The notes: generated by a model not told the origin, from the sequence alone. A stretch of DNA of 64,000 nucleotides from Macrocystis pyrifera (GCA_031763025.1 JASSKH010000020.1:5203667-5267666), one strand, 5' to 3'; positions 12,016 to 24,021 are shown, counted from the stretch's first letter. Made by a program: numbers and translations.

Positions 12016-12120
12016 TTACGGGGGTCCATAGTTAATGGGACCATTTTTTTTTTGTAAAAATAGGAAAATATATAGTTTTTTAGGTATACCATAGGTCCTA
12101 TTAACGATGGACCCCCGTAA
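12016..12120. mobile_element. MITE M1 (TTACGGGGG ends), copy 1
   Basis: The element is 105 bp. It starts TTACGGGGGTCCATAG and ends with the inverse, flanked on both sides by TA. The arms of about 30 bp are near-perfect inverted repeats around an A+T-rich core. TA target sites and short hairpins fit Tc1/mariner-type (Stowaway-like) MITEs. There is no coding capacity. Confidence 0.75.
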
Positions 12121-12534
12121 TAGGATGGAGAGAGAAAGGAAGGGCGAAAAAAATGAACGGGATGGAAAAAAATATGTATGATCCGCAAGATTTACAGTGG
12201 GACATGTTTGCCGGATGGGATCTGCATGGCACGGCTTTTGTGCACCATGTTTCCCGCGAGGTATCTGTGCGATACTGCCTTTGCACAGTACAGCTTAACT
12301 ACACATGTGAAGGCACGTACCGGTACGTGATCTCCTATTAATAGTAGATCTTCAGTAGATCGTAACCTGCCCGATGTCTAAAATACTTGAAAATAGAGTC
12401 GGAGCAGGTTGTGCTGTAAAAGGGCAAATACCGGTACCGGGTATACCACATCCGCTGTCTCGCCGACCAAATACGATCGTTTTCTCAACCATAACGGAAA
12501 TGTTTGATGATCGTTCAAGCTTTCAAGGATTGTC

Positions 12535-12788
12535 GGAGGCGTTCCACGATTCAGGTTCACCCTATAGTTTCTGAGGCTCCTCACTTAAGGAGCTCAATAC
12601 CTCACCCAAAAAATGACTTCAACAAAAATCAAACTGCATCCCGATGCAATAATCCCATGGCCTAAGTACACCAAAAGGCCATTTTTCGAAACAAGGTTGG
12701 CATCCCGACGTTTTTGGGTTAAGGAATCCCGTCATTCACAAAAAAAAAATTAGCGGAAATGTGCTACCTCTATATCGTAGAAGTCATC
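12535..12788 (-). repeat. M2 repeat, inverted copy
   Basis: It starts GGAGGCGTTCCACGAT and ends GTGCTACCTCTATATCGTAG. The inner words appear as reverse complements and in reverse order compared with the copy at 32234. This gives the clearest view of the left end of the family. Confidence 0.6.
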
Positions 12789-13235
12789 GTCGGTCGGACG
12801 TTTTATGTCAAACCTCTTCGGGTTCACATCGTGTCCGTCGCCACTGGGGGATAAAAACTGTGCTGTACCTCTACGAACGGCATTTGTGGTTGCTGGGCGA
12901 TTAGTCTCAGCTCAAACTCAGAGACGCCCGGACCTTTCTGCCGACTTCCCCCCAACCAAAACAATAAAAGTGGTAGTTGGGACTCCGCTCAGCTACAAGT
13001 ACTGGTATCTCGGGGGTATCAGCTTCCATGTAAAAGGGGAAGGGAATGTCAGCAAAAGCGATACAGACAGACTGGCATGATCGGATATGTAAGTCAGGTT
13101 TAGTGGGGGAGAACGTGGGGGAGATTGAGTTTAGAGGTCTAAAACTCGTGGTAGTGTTTTTTTTGTTCAGCAATTTCAGTCTACCTTCCCTGCAACTGTG
13201 TTTTCTTAGGTGCCAGTTTTATGTACAGCATCGTA

Positions 13236-13524
13236 CGGGAGGCCCACCCAGAGCTACCTCCAGGAGTAGGCCTGGACCATGGCGTGCCCGCGGGAAGAGG
13301 GGAGCACCTCGGCGCCCCCTGTTCCTTTTATTGGTGACGGCGTTCCACTCCCTTCTTGGAGGTGTTGGGTGGCCGCCCGCGTCCACCGTCAGCCGATGCT
13401 GCCAAAAAGGGAATGGAAGGCCGTCACCAATAAAAGGAATAGGCAGCGCCGAGGTGCTTCCCTCTTCCCGCGGGCACGCCATGACCCAGGCCCACCCACC
13501 GGTGAGCTCCGGGCGGGCCTCCCG
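13236..13524. mobile_element. Fold-back element with arms of about 135 bp
   Basis: The sequence reads almost the same from both ends: CGGGAGGCCCACCCAGAGCT at the left and the inverse of CGGGAGGCCCGCCCGGAGCT at the right. The likeness continues for about 135 bases through CATGGCGTGCCCGCGGGAAG and CCTTTTATTGGTGACGG. As a result both strands show near-identical open frames, which are not genes. No target duplication is evident. Confidence 0.7.
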
Positions 13525-14308
13525 AAAAGACGATCAACTTTAAACTGGCAACAAAGAAGGCATGCCGTTCATTTACGTTGGAACGTCACCCCGCAAACTA
13601 CAAATACATACCATGTAGAACATGTGTACCACACAACGGGTACTGAATGAAGCAAGCGCTACTTGGGCAGTAATGAACAGTAGCTCGGGCGGGCCCAAAG
13701 AAACAAAAACTGACCGACATTCCCCCCCCCCCCCCCCCCCCCCTCTCCCCGACCGGGCGTGTCGCCAACAAAATTATCCTGACTTTGGTTTCCGAAAACC
13801 CTTTGTTGGACACGCGTTGACAAGCGTGAAATGTTTCCTTGCCCAAACTATTATGTTTGGTAGAGCACAGGTAGCTCGACGTAATTATTTTCAATCGACT
13901 ACACGGCGATCGTGGAGATCGAGAACAAGGAGACGTAGAATAGTATTCTGTACGATGTGCTTGACTATTGTAGTAGTGCCGTTCTGTGCGACGACCGATG
14001 GTCGGCCTTTTTTGTGTGCCACAGCAACGGTGGCGAGCGAGCTTCAGTCGTCCATCTACCAGCTCGCGCTACTGTACTCAGTGTCGTAGTGCATGTACGT
14101 ATTTGCACATCCCGACGTCGTGCTGGAGATGAAATGCGATTCCAGTAGACGAGTCAGTGTACTGGGTATTGCACAGGTGGCCGGGACTCCCTCCTTCCAT
14201 ACCGTGGGACTAAAAAAACACGTTTTTTGTGGAGGACGTCGAACACTTGAATGGTAAAAGCTCAACAAGGCGTCGACAACTTCTCATTTCAGTTCGCGTA
14301 ATGATGTG

Positions 14309-14395
14309 TTTTAACCCTTCTACTAAGACTGCAGTCCCGTTTTGGGGAAATTACTTGATATTAGAGCAGCTTGTCCCCACAACGGGACTGCAGCA
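14309..14395. mobile_element. TTAA-type (piggyBac-like) MITE, copy near 14309
   Basis: Starts TTTTAACCCTTCTACTAAG with CTGCAGTCCCGTTTTGGGG and ends with the inverse CGGGACTGCAGCACTAAAAG. The right flank has decayed. See the best-preserved copy at 33650. Confidence 0.5.
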
Positions 14396-15499
14396 CTAAA
14401 AGAGCTACATAGTCCCCACCAGTTATATTTACCCCCCATTTAGGCAGGGGGGGGGTCTCAACCACCTGTTCGGAGGATATACACACTCGTAGTTCATTCC
14501 GTACACACTACCCTCCGCAGAGCCAGCAGGTAGTTTGTGTGCTTGTGCGCCGCGGTGCGCGTGTCGGGCGGGGTGGAGGGAAGAGTATGCTGCGTTTTTA
14601 CTGTTTCAAACCGGCTATTTCGGCCACGAAACGATCGTCCCGTAGGTCCTGGTAGCTCTCAGGGGGGTACCGGCCAGTAGTTCTTCAAAAAGACGTAGGA
14701 AACGCGCGATGTATCACGCACCTTGCAAGTTGAGTATAATAGACCAATCGGAAGAACTCACAGCTGACGTATTTGGTACTTTTTCGTAACAACCCTCTGA
14801 TTTGTTGTATGTTTTTATATAGGCTTTCGTAAGGATTTTTTGAGGAGGGGATGGTTGTCTGGTATCCCCCTCTCTCAGCCGAAAAGGCCACATATGAAAA
14901 AAATGTAGTGTTGGTGCAGGATTATTTGTTTAGGTAGCTGGTGGCAATATTTGTATCTCGAGAGACCAGAGGGAAACAACGGTTATTAATTGAAGCTGCG
15001 CAACTGCTTCACACCTCACAGCCTCAGACACAGCAGTTGTGCGACTGGCAGCGGAGCCCAAAATGAACCGCGCCACCATTGCTGTGGAGGTGAGAGAACG
15101 CAAAAAATGTTACCCTAGGCTAAAAAAAATGGAAAATACAAGTCCGAAACATACGGTAGTACGTACGTCGCTTTGATTCGTCTTGTACCCATACTGCTCG
15201 GTACGAGTACAACCGAACCCGAGCGCGCGGTTTCCCACAACGCAGACGAAGAGCGATAGTACAACCACGACACTGCTGTGCGCGTGCTCGTCGTGCATAG
15301 TGTATACACATACTTGTACTCGTTCGCGGACTCGTAATTGCAGTCATTCTTAGCTGAAGCAACGAACTGCTGTAGTGTTGGATATCGTACCGTAAATAAC
15401 TTCGATATCATACGATATCAATATCGACAAACGATTAATTATAGGATGCTCGCTTCATTTCCCATGTTAAAAAGGGATCACTACACCCGGCGGTGTTTA

Positions 15500-15607
15500 T
15501 TACGGGGGGTCATAGTAAATAGGACCAAATATTGTTTGTAGAAATGGGGAAATATATAGAATTTTGTGTGTACCGTAGGTCCCATTTACTCTATAGGTCT
15601 CCTGTAA
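15500..15607. mobile_element. MITE M1, copy 2
   Basis: Starts TTACGGGGGGTCATAG and ends TCTCCTGTAA, flanked by TA. The core ACCAAATATTGTT..GTGTGTACCGTAGG matches other copies in the opposite orientation. Confidence 0.7.
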
Positions 15608-17884
15608 TAAGTGTTTTACTGATGTGTGGATGCGTGGGCAAAATGAAAATTTGTACCATGGTATTGAGATTTTTTTGGATATCAGCTTATCAACCCGTGT
15701 CGCCAAGTCAGTGGTAGCGGGGTGGCACATCGCACACACACGCGAGCGCCCCATAAACACAACAAGGTACGTCTTGATGTCTACGGTGTAGGGGTCTTAT
15801 GTTGACCACGTCATTGCCTGCGGCAGACGCAGACGCCCCCGCGGACGAGTGGTTTATGAAAAATCCACCTGCTATGAGGTCGTTTTTGTGGTGCTGTGTG
15901 CTGTGTGCGCGTGCTGCGGCGGGGGCATGGCTGGGGGTTCCGTGCGGACCATATGTACGTACCTTTGGGGGCTCCATGGGTGGTTTTATCGCTATAATAC
16001 CGTATCGTATCGAAAAGCCTAAATCCATACGATACTCGATACGATCTGGTATTTCGATACGATATATCGGAACTTTTTGATACGATATCCAACACTAATG
16101 AGTTGTACAGTGGAGAAACATACAGCAACCAATCGCACCGAGCAGAAACAAAAAGTACCGGTACTGGTAAGAACAGGCAGCATGATACCTAGGCGAAACA
16201 AATCGTTCGGAGCTTGAGTTATTCGTTTTTCATCATCCACGGTCGCCTTCTTGGAAGGAGGGGGATCAAAAAAGCTCACCGGGGGGGGGGGGGGGGGCAC
16301 CTCAGTGAAGCGAGTAGTACTCGCAGAGGATGAGGAGCAGGAAGAGGAAAGTTGTTGTGGAGGCGATAACGTTCGTCCACAAAGAAAGGTGGAGTTGTTG
16401 AGGTGCGCGACGCACTATTAATAACAAGCTCGAAGCAGCTCCTCCGCGTGGTCTTGCTCTCTCCCGACACCACAACAAGAATTGAATACGAAAAGAAAAA
16501 AAAGAGACGCCCCAGCCAGCCTGCCACTACAGCAGTCAGTACCGCCACTGCAGCCCCCACAGCAGACAATTTTTTCCACCACTTCTTGCTCCTCAACCTC
16601 AGCCCCGCGAAACGGACAGAGCTCCAGCGGGCTTGGCCTAAGCACCAACGTCGCGTACCAGGTTCCCGAGTACTTCCCCTGTCTGGTGTCTTGGTGTGTG
16701 CGTGAGACTCGTGACTTCAAGTTCCTCGTCGTTGCGTGTTCAAGGCCGATGTTTGTTCGTTCAGTCGTTTGGCGATGGAGCAGCCGCACAGAGGGGGTCA
16801 AAGCCGGCGTTCACGAGTCGGTTTTCGCCAAGAGGGTTTCAATATACCACGGTCTCGTGTGGTGGGCGGGAGGTGCGGTGGTGACGGGCTGCTGGCACCC
16901 TGTCGGCAGATCTAGTAGTGTGAGGGATGGAGGATGGAAATGAGGAAGGGCGGGGCAGGTGTGGATTTCTGCCAAAACGCGGTGCAATTAGGCGAATTAG
17001 AGTCGTTTCGAACATGCCTTTAAAACTGTCGAACTCCAATGAGGGGACATTCTTCAAGCTTTTGAGTTTTCAGAGAGCGAACGAAAGGTGGACTGTTGTG
17101 GCCAGGGAAGCCAGGTGAAGCTATGTCCTTCTCTGGTGGTGCGGCCTCGTCGGAGATAGGTGAGGCAAGCGTAGAGCCGTGGATCCCTAGTCAGGGTCGT
17201 CTTTATTCTTCCATCAGGTACAGTAAAAAAGTATCACGTAGTTTTATACCTTCGACCTCTATCCGTAAATATAACGGCCGTTGTTATTGATATATTAAAT
17301 TGTTAATGTTCCTTATATTTCCGAACATAGTGGTATGAAATAGAGGAGTCAGTAAAGCTCAAGAGCACCCTTCCTGTGTGAGATGCGAGCTCTGCGGAGC
17401 ATCAGGCCAGCGGATCCCTGGCCGTGCTCAGCCGCCATAAACATGCCCTAGCTGTGTGGCCTGCTCGTGCAACGGAACAATTGATGGCACGCCCTATCTT
17501 GCTTTAGTTTGAGAAGCCTTTCTCGCTCTAAAAGTGCACATTACCTACTTACGTACGTTGATTGCGACAACTGCAACAACTATCTGTTGCCTTCACCACT
17601 CAACAGGCCCATCATATATCCACGTACCTCTACTGCTGTTGCTGTCTACTTGAATCGTTTATACTCGTGTCATACCCCGCACTACAGCAGTCAGTACAGC
17701 AGTAACGCCCACGAAAAAACAAAAATACCCTCATTATAAGAACGCCAGACTTACTTGAGGGGGGGGGCGCTAAGAAATTCTAGAGCAAGAAAACCGTGCT
17801 CAGCGGCGAGCACCCCACTAAAACCCAAAATATTTTGCTTAAAGTTCTGGCTTATTTTCGTCACGATGCAGGGTTTAAGGTTTC

Positions 17885-17980
17885 AGAACTCCTTTCGACG
17901 TTTTCGGGCTGCAGTCCCGGTTTGGGGACAAACTACTTGGAATTTGACGGGTTGGTCCCCAACACGGGAGTGCGGTCCTA
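17885..17980. mobile_element. TTAA-type MITE, degraded copy
   Basis: GCTGCAGTCCCGGTTTGGGG, then CTACTTGGAATTTGACGGGT and GGTCCCCAACACGGGAGTGC. The outer ends are worn. It lies directly before the next M1 MITE. Confidence 0.45.
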
Positions 17981-17995
17981 TTAATACATGGGCTA

Positions 17996-18100
17996 TTACG
18001 GGGGTCCATAGTAAATAGGACCCACGGTACACAGTAAAACCTATATATTTCCCTATTTTTACCAACAATATGTGGTCCTATTTACTATGGTCCCCCGTAA
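17996..18100. mobile_element. MITE M1, copy 3
   Basis: 105 bp, TTACGGGGGTCCATAG to the inverse TGGTCCCCCGTAA, flanked by TA on both sides. One of the cleanest copies. Confidence 0.75.
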
Positions 18101-18805
18101 TAGGACGTACTCCCTCCCGTCTTCGGACAAATTACTTAGAGTTAGAGGTGGGCGTATGTTTCCATGTGCAGTGTGGTTGTAAAACGGAAGCTCAAATTAC
18201 TGCAGTTTCATGAGCCTGTGCAGTTGGGTGACGCATTTACTACCAGGTACCAGGTACCAGGTATTCACTATTGATAGTGGTAGACTACAGCTGCGCTATG
18301 CCAGAGCAGGGCCGGTATAGGGGCCAAAAAAAAACACACACACACAAACAATTACCGGGCCACCACCCACAGGTATCGGGGACAAGAAAAATGACCAATA
18401 AAATAAATGTGACCACCACCCACACCCACGAAAGCACTCACCTACGAGTACGTACATTCCGATCCACCGGACCCACCCATCCACCCACCCACGAATCCAT
18501 GGACATACCCACCATGAAGTGCAGCGGCACAGCGGTAGCTGTGTACCCAGTCTGAACGCAGCAGCACCATGGTCGAGTGGTGGAAGCATCACGGGTCCAA
18601 CAACCAAACCTTTCAAAACACGGCCACCACCGATATTTCCAAGAACTCACTCGCCGACCGACCACCATCCACCCACCCACCCTCACACCCACACCAACAC
18701 ATTGACCTACCAACCCACCCTGTGCTACAGAAGGACAGCAGCAGACCCGCTGGTTCTATTAATAGTTGTTGCACTGGGATTTCCATTTGTTTATGCTCCT
18801 TCGTC

Positions 18806-18929
18806 ATGCCGGGGCCCAAGCGAAACGTCCCCGGGAGAGCGCCTCTCCACGCCCCCCGCTCGCCGAGTTCGTCGTCGGCGCCCGTTCCTTCGGCGGGGTC
18901 ACGGAGGACCTATGTGCGGGGCGGGCGTG
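18806..18929 (+). CDS. Exon 1 (start) of the five-exon gene
   Basis: The ATG at 18806 opens MPGPKRNVPGRAPLHAP and a Ser/Pro-rich stretch. The donor is CGTG|GTGCGG, phase 1. The evidence is frame, phase and composition only. Confidence 0.4.
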
Positions 18930-21166
18930 GTGCGGTCGCACTACAGTAGTAGTGCCGAGGGGAGTCGCGTGGCGCACGATAGAGCCGGCGCCGAGCGGGG
19001 CATAACGAATCCGGCATAGCCGAAGCGTCGTTTCAACATCATCACCACCACCCCTGCCGCCATCCAGTATAAGATATACTGGATGGTAGAGAGGTAAATG
19101 AGGCCAGGGTGTCTGATACATACATAACGTCGGCCGTGTGCGTGCTTAAGCAAGGGGGAGAACAAAATATATATACATGTATATATATATATAGGAATCC
19201 CGCCGCCCTCAAAACACACCACAAAAAAAAACACGGCATCCCGGCAACCGCGACCGCCTCCAGCCCCACGCGTCGTTAGCCCTATCCCGCCCGCTTTTGC
19301 TGGCGCCGGGTTTTGTGGGAGTCGGGCACGTACAGCTCTCGCAATCGATCGTAATACGAAAAGGTGCACCTCGTGTGTGACAAGGCAGACTGTACACAAA
19401 TCAGGCTGATCGAATAATTCAAGGAAGCCTGTGCACACGCACCCGGTGTGAAGAGATATTTTTTGCCGACATATCTAGACGAGACCCGGCCTCATTGAAA
19501 ATTGCCAGCTGGATGATTGTTGGCTGTTCGTATACCAGGGAATGTAGTTATGTTAGTTGCAGCGGTGCCAACAGGTGCCAACTATCCGACCTTTTGGGGT
19601 TCCTTGTTTATGGAAGGCGGCGTCTTGGTACGGGGGTGCAGCGCAGTTCCCTGTGCGACCACTGTCTCAGAGACCGAGGGAGAGAAATCACGGCCGACTT
19701 TGGGCGATTTCGTTGACGTTTTTCACCATACAGTAGTCGCCGTGAAAATCGCCTAAACTAGCGGCGCGATTGCGGGAGCTTACGTAGCGGCTGTGCAAAG
19801 GACAAAACTTTGCCTGTGTCCGCGGTGCGTCGACTGTTGCTCCGATTCTAGCCCCTACAAAGGCCAAACCAACTACAGATCAGGGTACGGCGTGACTTGG
19901 TCGAGCTCCTCCGGGCGTGCTGTGTCGTTTGGAGGCTTCATTGGCGAGCACGGGTGCCAGTGAGAGAGCGCAGAGTGCTGAAAGTGAACCAAAGGGATTG
20001 TGAGGGGTCGGTTTTGACCAAACCCCGGTTTTGATCATAGTTTACGTGTATCTCGTTTAGGGCTGCGGTCCCTCTTTGGGGACGAACTACTTGAAATTAG
20101 AGTGGTTTTCCCCCAAACGAGACTGCAGTACCAAAAGGCTCATTTTCGGATGTACCTGGTACCTCAAAAAAAAAAAAAAAATGTGGGCAAAGCAACTCAG
20201 GTGCTTAGTGGGGAGGGGGGAAGAGGGCCTGCTATGTTGCCCATGTGACTCCGTATCCGAGCTGCGACAAGGAAAGGAGCTGGAGAAGTACGTACATAGG
20301 GCAAAAACAATAGCATTGTAGTACAAGATGAGATGGATAAAAACCAAAACTAAAGTTTGTTTTCTTATTTTGTTGTTCTTGTTTTTTTTTTTTTTTTTTT
20401 TTTCAAATGCCTTGGGCGGATTTGCTTTAAAAAAACAAAAACGCTATCGGTGTGCTTGTCGCCAGTGCTGCTCGTCGTTTTTTTTTTTCGGCCTTTGCGT
20501 TTTTTCTCGCGTGTGTATGTTTCTATGAATATACGTACGAGAAACACAGCAGTCGTTTCATTTAGTCGTCGTCGTTTTTTTTTTTTTTTCGGCTCTATTT
20601 TTGTCAGGGGCAGCGACGTCGTCCGTGGTAACAACAACATCCACGACCGGAGCACGCACGGACAGTGGTGGTGGTGGTGGTGGTGGTGGTAGCCGCGGCG
20701 GAGGGAGTGGAGCCGAGGGCGCTACAGACACTTCCCGGCGAAGAAGAGAGAGGGGGGGGGCAGGGGTGGATGCGGTGCCGGCGCACCGCACGATCAGGCT
20801 GGCGCCGAGGGTCTACGAAGTGCCTACCTTGGGGCAGCTGTGGTGAGCAACCGTGCAGGGGGTAGGGGGGGGGCGTACTCATTTGTTGCTTGCCTTAGTC
20901 ATTTGACCATGGACCACTCATCCCTTTCGAGACGGAGCACCGTTCCTACTCCTAATAGAGACACCTCCAACAATTGGGCGCTCATTACGTTGTTTCCATA
21001 TATTACATAGAAACTTTTTGCTAATCTTACCCCCTTCCCGTTTGGCCTCCTGTGGCCACCATCTATCTCCTAGGATAGCGATCGTTTTCTCGCTGCTATT
21101 CATTGTATCAAACTCCTCCATGTCACATTCGTCTATTTTCCTCATCTCTTCAAACACATCCTAGGG

Positions 21167-21205
<39 letters not shown>

Positions 21206-21441
21206 TAGGAAGCAACTATTTTTTTTCCGGCGTGCTCGTGGCCCGTGTTGGTGAAACGCCAAAAGCGAAAAGCGAAGAATGACCCCCAACAACCCAAGCA
21301 TCCCCCCATATGTTTCAGGCGCCAGGTTTCGTTGTGGTTGCTATGTTGCCCGCGTGAGTAAGAGGCCGCGCCTTTTGGGCCGCGATAAAGCCCGTTTCGG
21401 CCTTTTTTGTACTGCTGTTAGTGTAGGGATGGAGGCTGGGT

Positions 21442-21484
<43 letters not shown>

Positions 21485-24021
21485 ATTCTTCTATGTTCTC
21501 TGTATACGATCTCCCCGGTTTCATTTCCTGAGGTGTATGTACGATCTGCTTCAGCTCTGTGTTGTTTTTCTGCTCCTGGGATATTGTTTCGAGTCCAAAT
21601 TTTGCTAGAGCATGGCAATGAGTTCACACGGAAACAGCCAACCGACTATAAAGTCCCGATATACCTGGTATGTCCAGAAATGATAACGCACGCGCTTGCA
21701 CCCCCGACCCTCTCCGTGCACCGCCCCCTTTCCTCTACGTACTCCCTGCGACAGTAACAAAATGACGACCCCGGTCTCTGTTCGCCCCCTCCCCCTCCCT
21801 CCCCTCTCCTTCCCTCTTTCGATGCGAACTCCCATGTTTTTTAATTGAAACTAATAAAAAAAGGGTGTTCGGACTTCAAATGCGGAATCGAAATCCCATC
21901 CCTCTTTTAGACCGCCTCCCTTGTCTTCGTGAACCCCCTGCGACTAAAAAAAAAGGACAAAGCAGTGTTCCGAACATGCTGACGATGTCCTCCCTATCGT
22001 CCCTCTCGCCGACCGCCCCACCCCCGTCCTGCCTTTCTCTGTGAACTCCCATGTTCCACGGAACTGTCAACACAATATTCTGAAAATGTAGCGTTCGAAT
22101 TTTAGCTGAGAACGCGGAATCCATCGTTGATCTGAGGGGGGTCGGAGACCACTCGGCCCGGCAGCTGCTGAAGGAGATCATGGGCAGGAGCAAGCTGACC
22201 TATCCACTGGTCAAGGTCTTCATGGGGGCGGGGGATGCCGAGCTCAACAAGTGAGAGGGGAAAAGCAAGCAAATCTGGTGTTTTGTGTTTTTGTTTTGTT
22301 TTTTCTCGTGGGCGGGGGGTGGGGGCTCCGTAGTAGTGGCCGGAGACTCTACCCGGTTGTGAGCAGCATAAGTTGCCGGCGGTGACTCGCGGAGTCTTCG
22401 TCTAGGCCGGAGGGGGGGGGGCGAGCTCAAGCGACGAGAGATGCAGGCGTTTTTCTGGTGGGAGAAGGGGGGGGAAAGGGGAGGGGGGAGGGAGGCCGTA
22501 GTCGTATGACCATAGACCCTCGCATCCCTGCAATGCCGGGACGGAGCACATCGGGTTTTCGCCGACCAGGCAGACATTGCTTGCACCAAGCGCGAAGCGC
22601 CGTGAGGTGTTGAGCGAGTCGCACGAAGGGTGGGCCGCATCCTACTAAAAAACGTTTTTAGGCGGGGTTTCTTGCGTATGGATGACGGCGTTAATGATTT
22701 GATTTTATTTCTGGTGTGGCCACTTCCGGAGAGGGCAATGGGTTTACTGTGTAACTGCCTCGCGGGTGCCTTGCCATATACACACTACGTGATACGATCA
22801 GCCCCCTTGCGCGGACGAAAGGCTTCCCACCCCGCACAAAGATGACCTAACTCGACGACCAGCCGTGGTGACCGTTAAAACAAAAAAACGGTACCCTGGC
22901 TCTCTAGCCCATGCAGTCAGAGGCGTGTTTTACACCGTCGCCAATTGAAGCATACCCCGCCTAAATATATATCACGTAAATAGTATGGGGGGGAACGAGA
23001 GGAATTGTGCTCGTGTCACTCAGCTGTAGTCGGGTCAGGGTCATTTTTTCTCGGTCCGTGTTTTTCATCTTGCGAGGATTCCTGTAATTTTTTATTTGTC
23101 AGGTGCTTCGTGCGTGTTTGCTTTTCGTCGTGAGAAGAAGAAACGTGTCTGATTTCCCCCTCTGGTTTTCTCCCCCCTCGACCCTTTTGGCAGGGATCCC
23201 AAGTCGGTGCAAATTGTACTAAAAAGTGAGAAGTTGAGTTAAATCTTCCTCGTTTCGCCTCGCCTACCCTCAGCAAACTTGAATAGTTCCACCTATCCTC
23301 TAGTTTCGCTTCTTTTATTTTTAGTCTTGACGCTCTCTAAAGAGGATAATAGGCCACGACCTTTGTCGTGTTGTTGAATCGATGCCGGTATCCCCCCCTT
23401 GGATTGATCAAAACCTATTTTAACAGACTGCCGTGCACCTTGGGATCTAGTAGGCGGGCGTAAGCGATGGACTTCTTTCTATCCGTCGCCCTCAACTACC
23501 CGCCTTCTTCCCCCCTCACCCTCTGCCCCCCCCCCCCGCCGCCGACCCCCACCACCACCCCTGCCTGGTGCGTGGAAACCCGACATGCTTAGCCCCAGCT
23601 TTGTAAGGGTGTCAGGGTGTATGGTCATACTTCAAGTACGACTGCTGCCATGAATGACATGAGTACACCCTAACCCCCACACCCTTTGCAACAAATGAGT
23701 ACCCCCCCCCGTTCCCACCCCCACCCCCACCCCCACCCCGCCCCCCGGCTATCGCTTCTTTTGATTGTTCTGCGACCGGTGCTTTCCATGTTTTCGTGCG
23801 TGCAGAGCGTTGACCTTGCCGAATCCCTGCCCCCCCACCCCCCCCCCCCCCCCCCTTTCCCACCCCGGATACTGCTTATTATTTTTTATCCGACCCGGGC
23901 TGTTCTTTTCTTTCTCTCTCTTGTTCTTTTTTGTTTCGTTTTGTGCAGAGCGTTGGCGTCGCTGAACCTCTGGGATGCGATGCCAGCCGGAAGGCAGGGG
24001 CGGCATAGCAGACACCTCTAG
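18806..24021 (+). CDS. Five-exon gene, protein of unknown function
   Basis: The exons are 18806-18929, 20608-20842, 21319-21353, 22106-22250 and 23949-24021; together 612 bases, 203 residues. All introns are GT..AG and every phase closes (1, 2, 1, 2). The N-terminus is basic and rich in Ser/Pro (MPGPKRNVPGR), followed by a Gly/Ser linker. The likely folded part starts at RLAPRVYEVPTLGQLW, runs through ENAESIVDLRGVGDHSARQ and KLTYPLVKVFMGAGDAELNK, and ends with ALASLNLWDAM. VDLRGVGDHSA and ASLNLWDAM resemble the strands of leucine-rich repeats, but two weak units do not prove it. I do not recognise the family. Confidence is highest for exon 4, fair for exons 2, 3 and 5, and lowest for exon 1, chosen because its ATG frame meets a donor of the right phase. 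Confidence 0.5.
20052..20145. mobile_element. TTAA-type MITE inside intron 1 of the five-exon gene
   Basis: GGCTGCGGTCCCTCTTTGGG at the left and the inverse of CTGCAGTCTCGTTTGGGGG at the right, with ACTTGAAATTAGAGTGG in the middle, as in the copy at 33650. Confidence 0.45.
20608..20842 (+). CDS. Exon 2 of the five-exon gene
   Basis: The acceptor is TTTTTGTCAG after a long T tract; the donor is CTGTG|GTGAGC. It holds a (GGT)n microsatellite read as poly-Gly and ends RLAPRVYEVPTLGQL. Confidence 0.5.
20860..21000 (-). repeat. Poly(C)-ended repeat family P2, copy in intron 2
   Basis: On the minus strand it runs from ATGAGCGCCCAATTGTTGG through GGAGTAGGAACGGTGCTCCG and TCTCGAAAGGGATGAGTGG to CAAATGAGTACGCCCCCCC. 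It ends in a C tract (G tract on plus at about 20865-20874). It matches the copies at 27140, 47404 and 48245. Confidence 0.6.
21170..21202 (+). repeat. Poly-G tract of about 33 bases
   Basis: Pure G run preceded by CCTAGGGTTA. It stands in intron 2 of the five-exon gene. Confidence 0.9.
21319..21353 (+). CDS. Exon 3, a 35-nt microexon
   Basis: The acceptor is ATATGTTTCAG and the donor is CCCGC|GTGAGTAAG, a near-consensus donor. The 35 bases bring exactly the phase shift needed to join exons 2 and 4, giving WRQVSLWLLCCP. Confidence 0.45.
21448..21481 (+). repeat. (GA)n microsatellite
   Basis: Sixteen or so uninterrupted GA units in intron 3 of the five-exon gene. Confidence 0.95.
22106..22250 (+). 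CDS. Exon 4 of the five-exon gene
   Basis: The acceptor is CGAATTTTAG and the donor is CAACAA|GTGAGAG. The peptide ENAESIVDLRGVGDHSARQ followed by LLKEIMGRSKLTY has the look of a real domain and G/C-rich third codon positions. Confidence 0.6.
22494..22625 (-). repeat. Poly(C)-ended repeat family P1, copy after exon 4
   Basis: The plus strand shows GGCCGTAGTCGTATGACCAT, ACCCTCGCATCCCTGCAATG, GGGACGGAGCACATCGGGTT, TTGCTTGCACCAAGCGCGAA. On the minus strand this is the P1 order from CGCTTCGCGCTTGGTGCAAG to the CATACGACTACGGCC end, which points to a G-rich stretch on plus just upstream (22409-22490). Confidence 0.6.
23949..24021 (+). CDS. Exon 5 (last) of the five-exon gene
   Basis: The acceptor is CGTTTTGTGCAG; the frame reads ALASLNLWDAMPAGRQG and stops at TAG. 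A near-copy of the acceptor and exon start, GTGCAGAGCGTTG, lies at about 23806-23820 and could be an alternative or a relic. Confidence 0.45.

Larger units (their letters stand above)
10480..18805. other. Repeat-rich intergenic region
   Basis: No gene is supported. Named contents are two M2 repeats, a tRNA-like sequence, three TTACGGGGG MITEs, a fold-back element, a TTAA-type MITE near 14309 and a second near 17885, poly-C and poly-G tracts near 13723 and 16281, and CCACCCA-rich sequence near 18400-18720. A run of codons for a hydrophobic segment on the minus strand near 16480-16600 was seen but not accepted as a gene. Confidence 0.4.

Noticed and set aside
13219..13650. Near-identical proteins on both strands
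   Set aside because: A result of the fold-back palindrome, not of two genes.
16276..16801. Minus-strand hydrophobic stretch (AVGAAVAVLTAVVAGWLG) as a possible membrane protein
   Set aside because: Two minus-strand frames look equally good because of a TGC/CAG-rich sequence; no start or splice sites decide.
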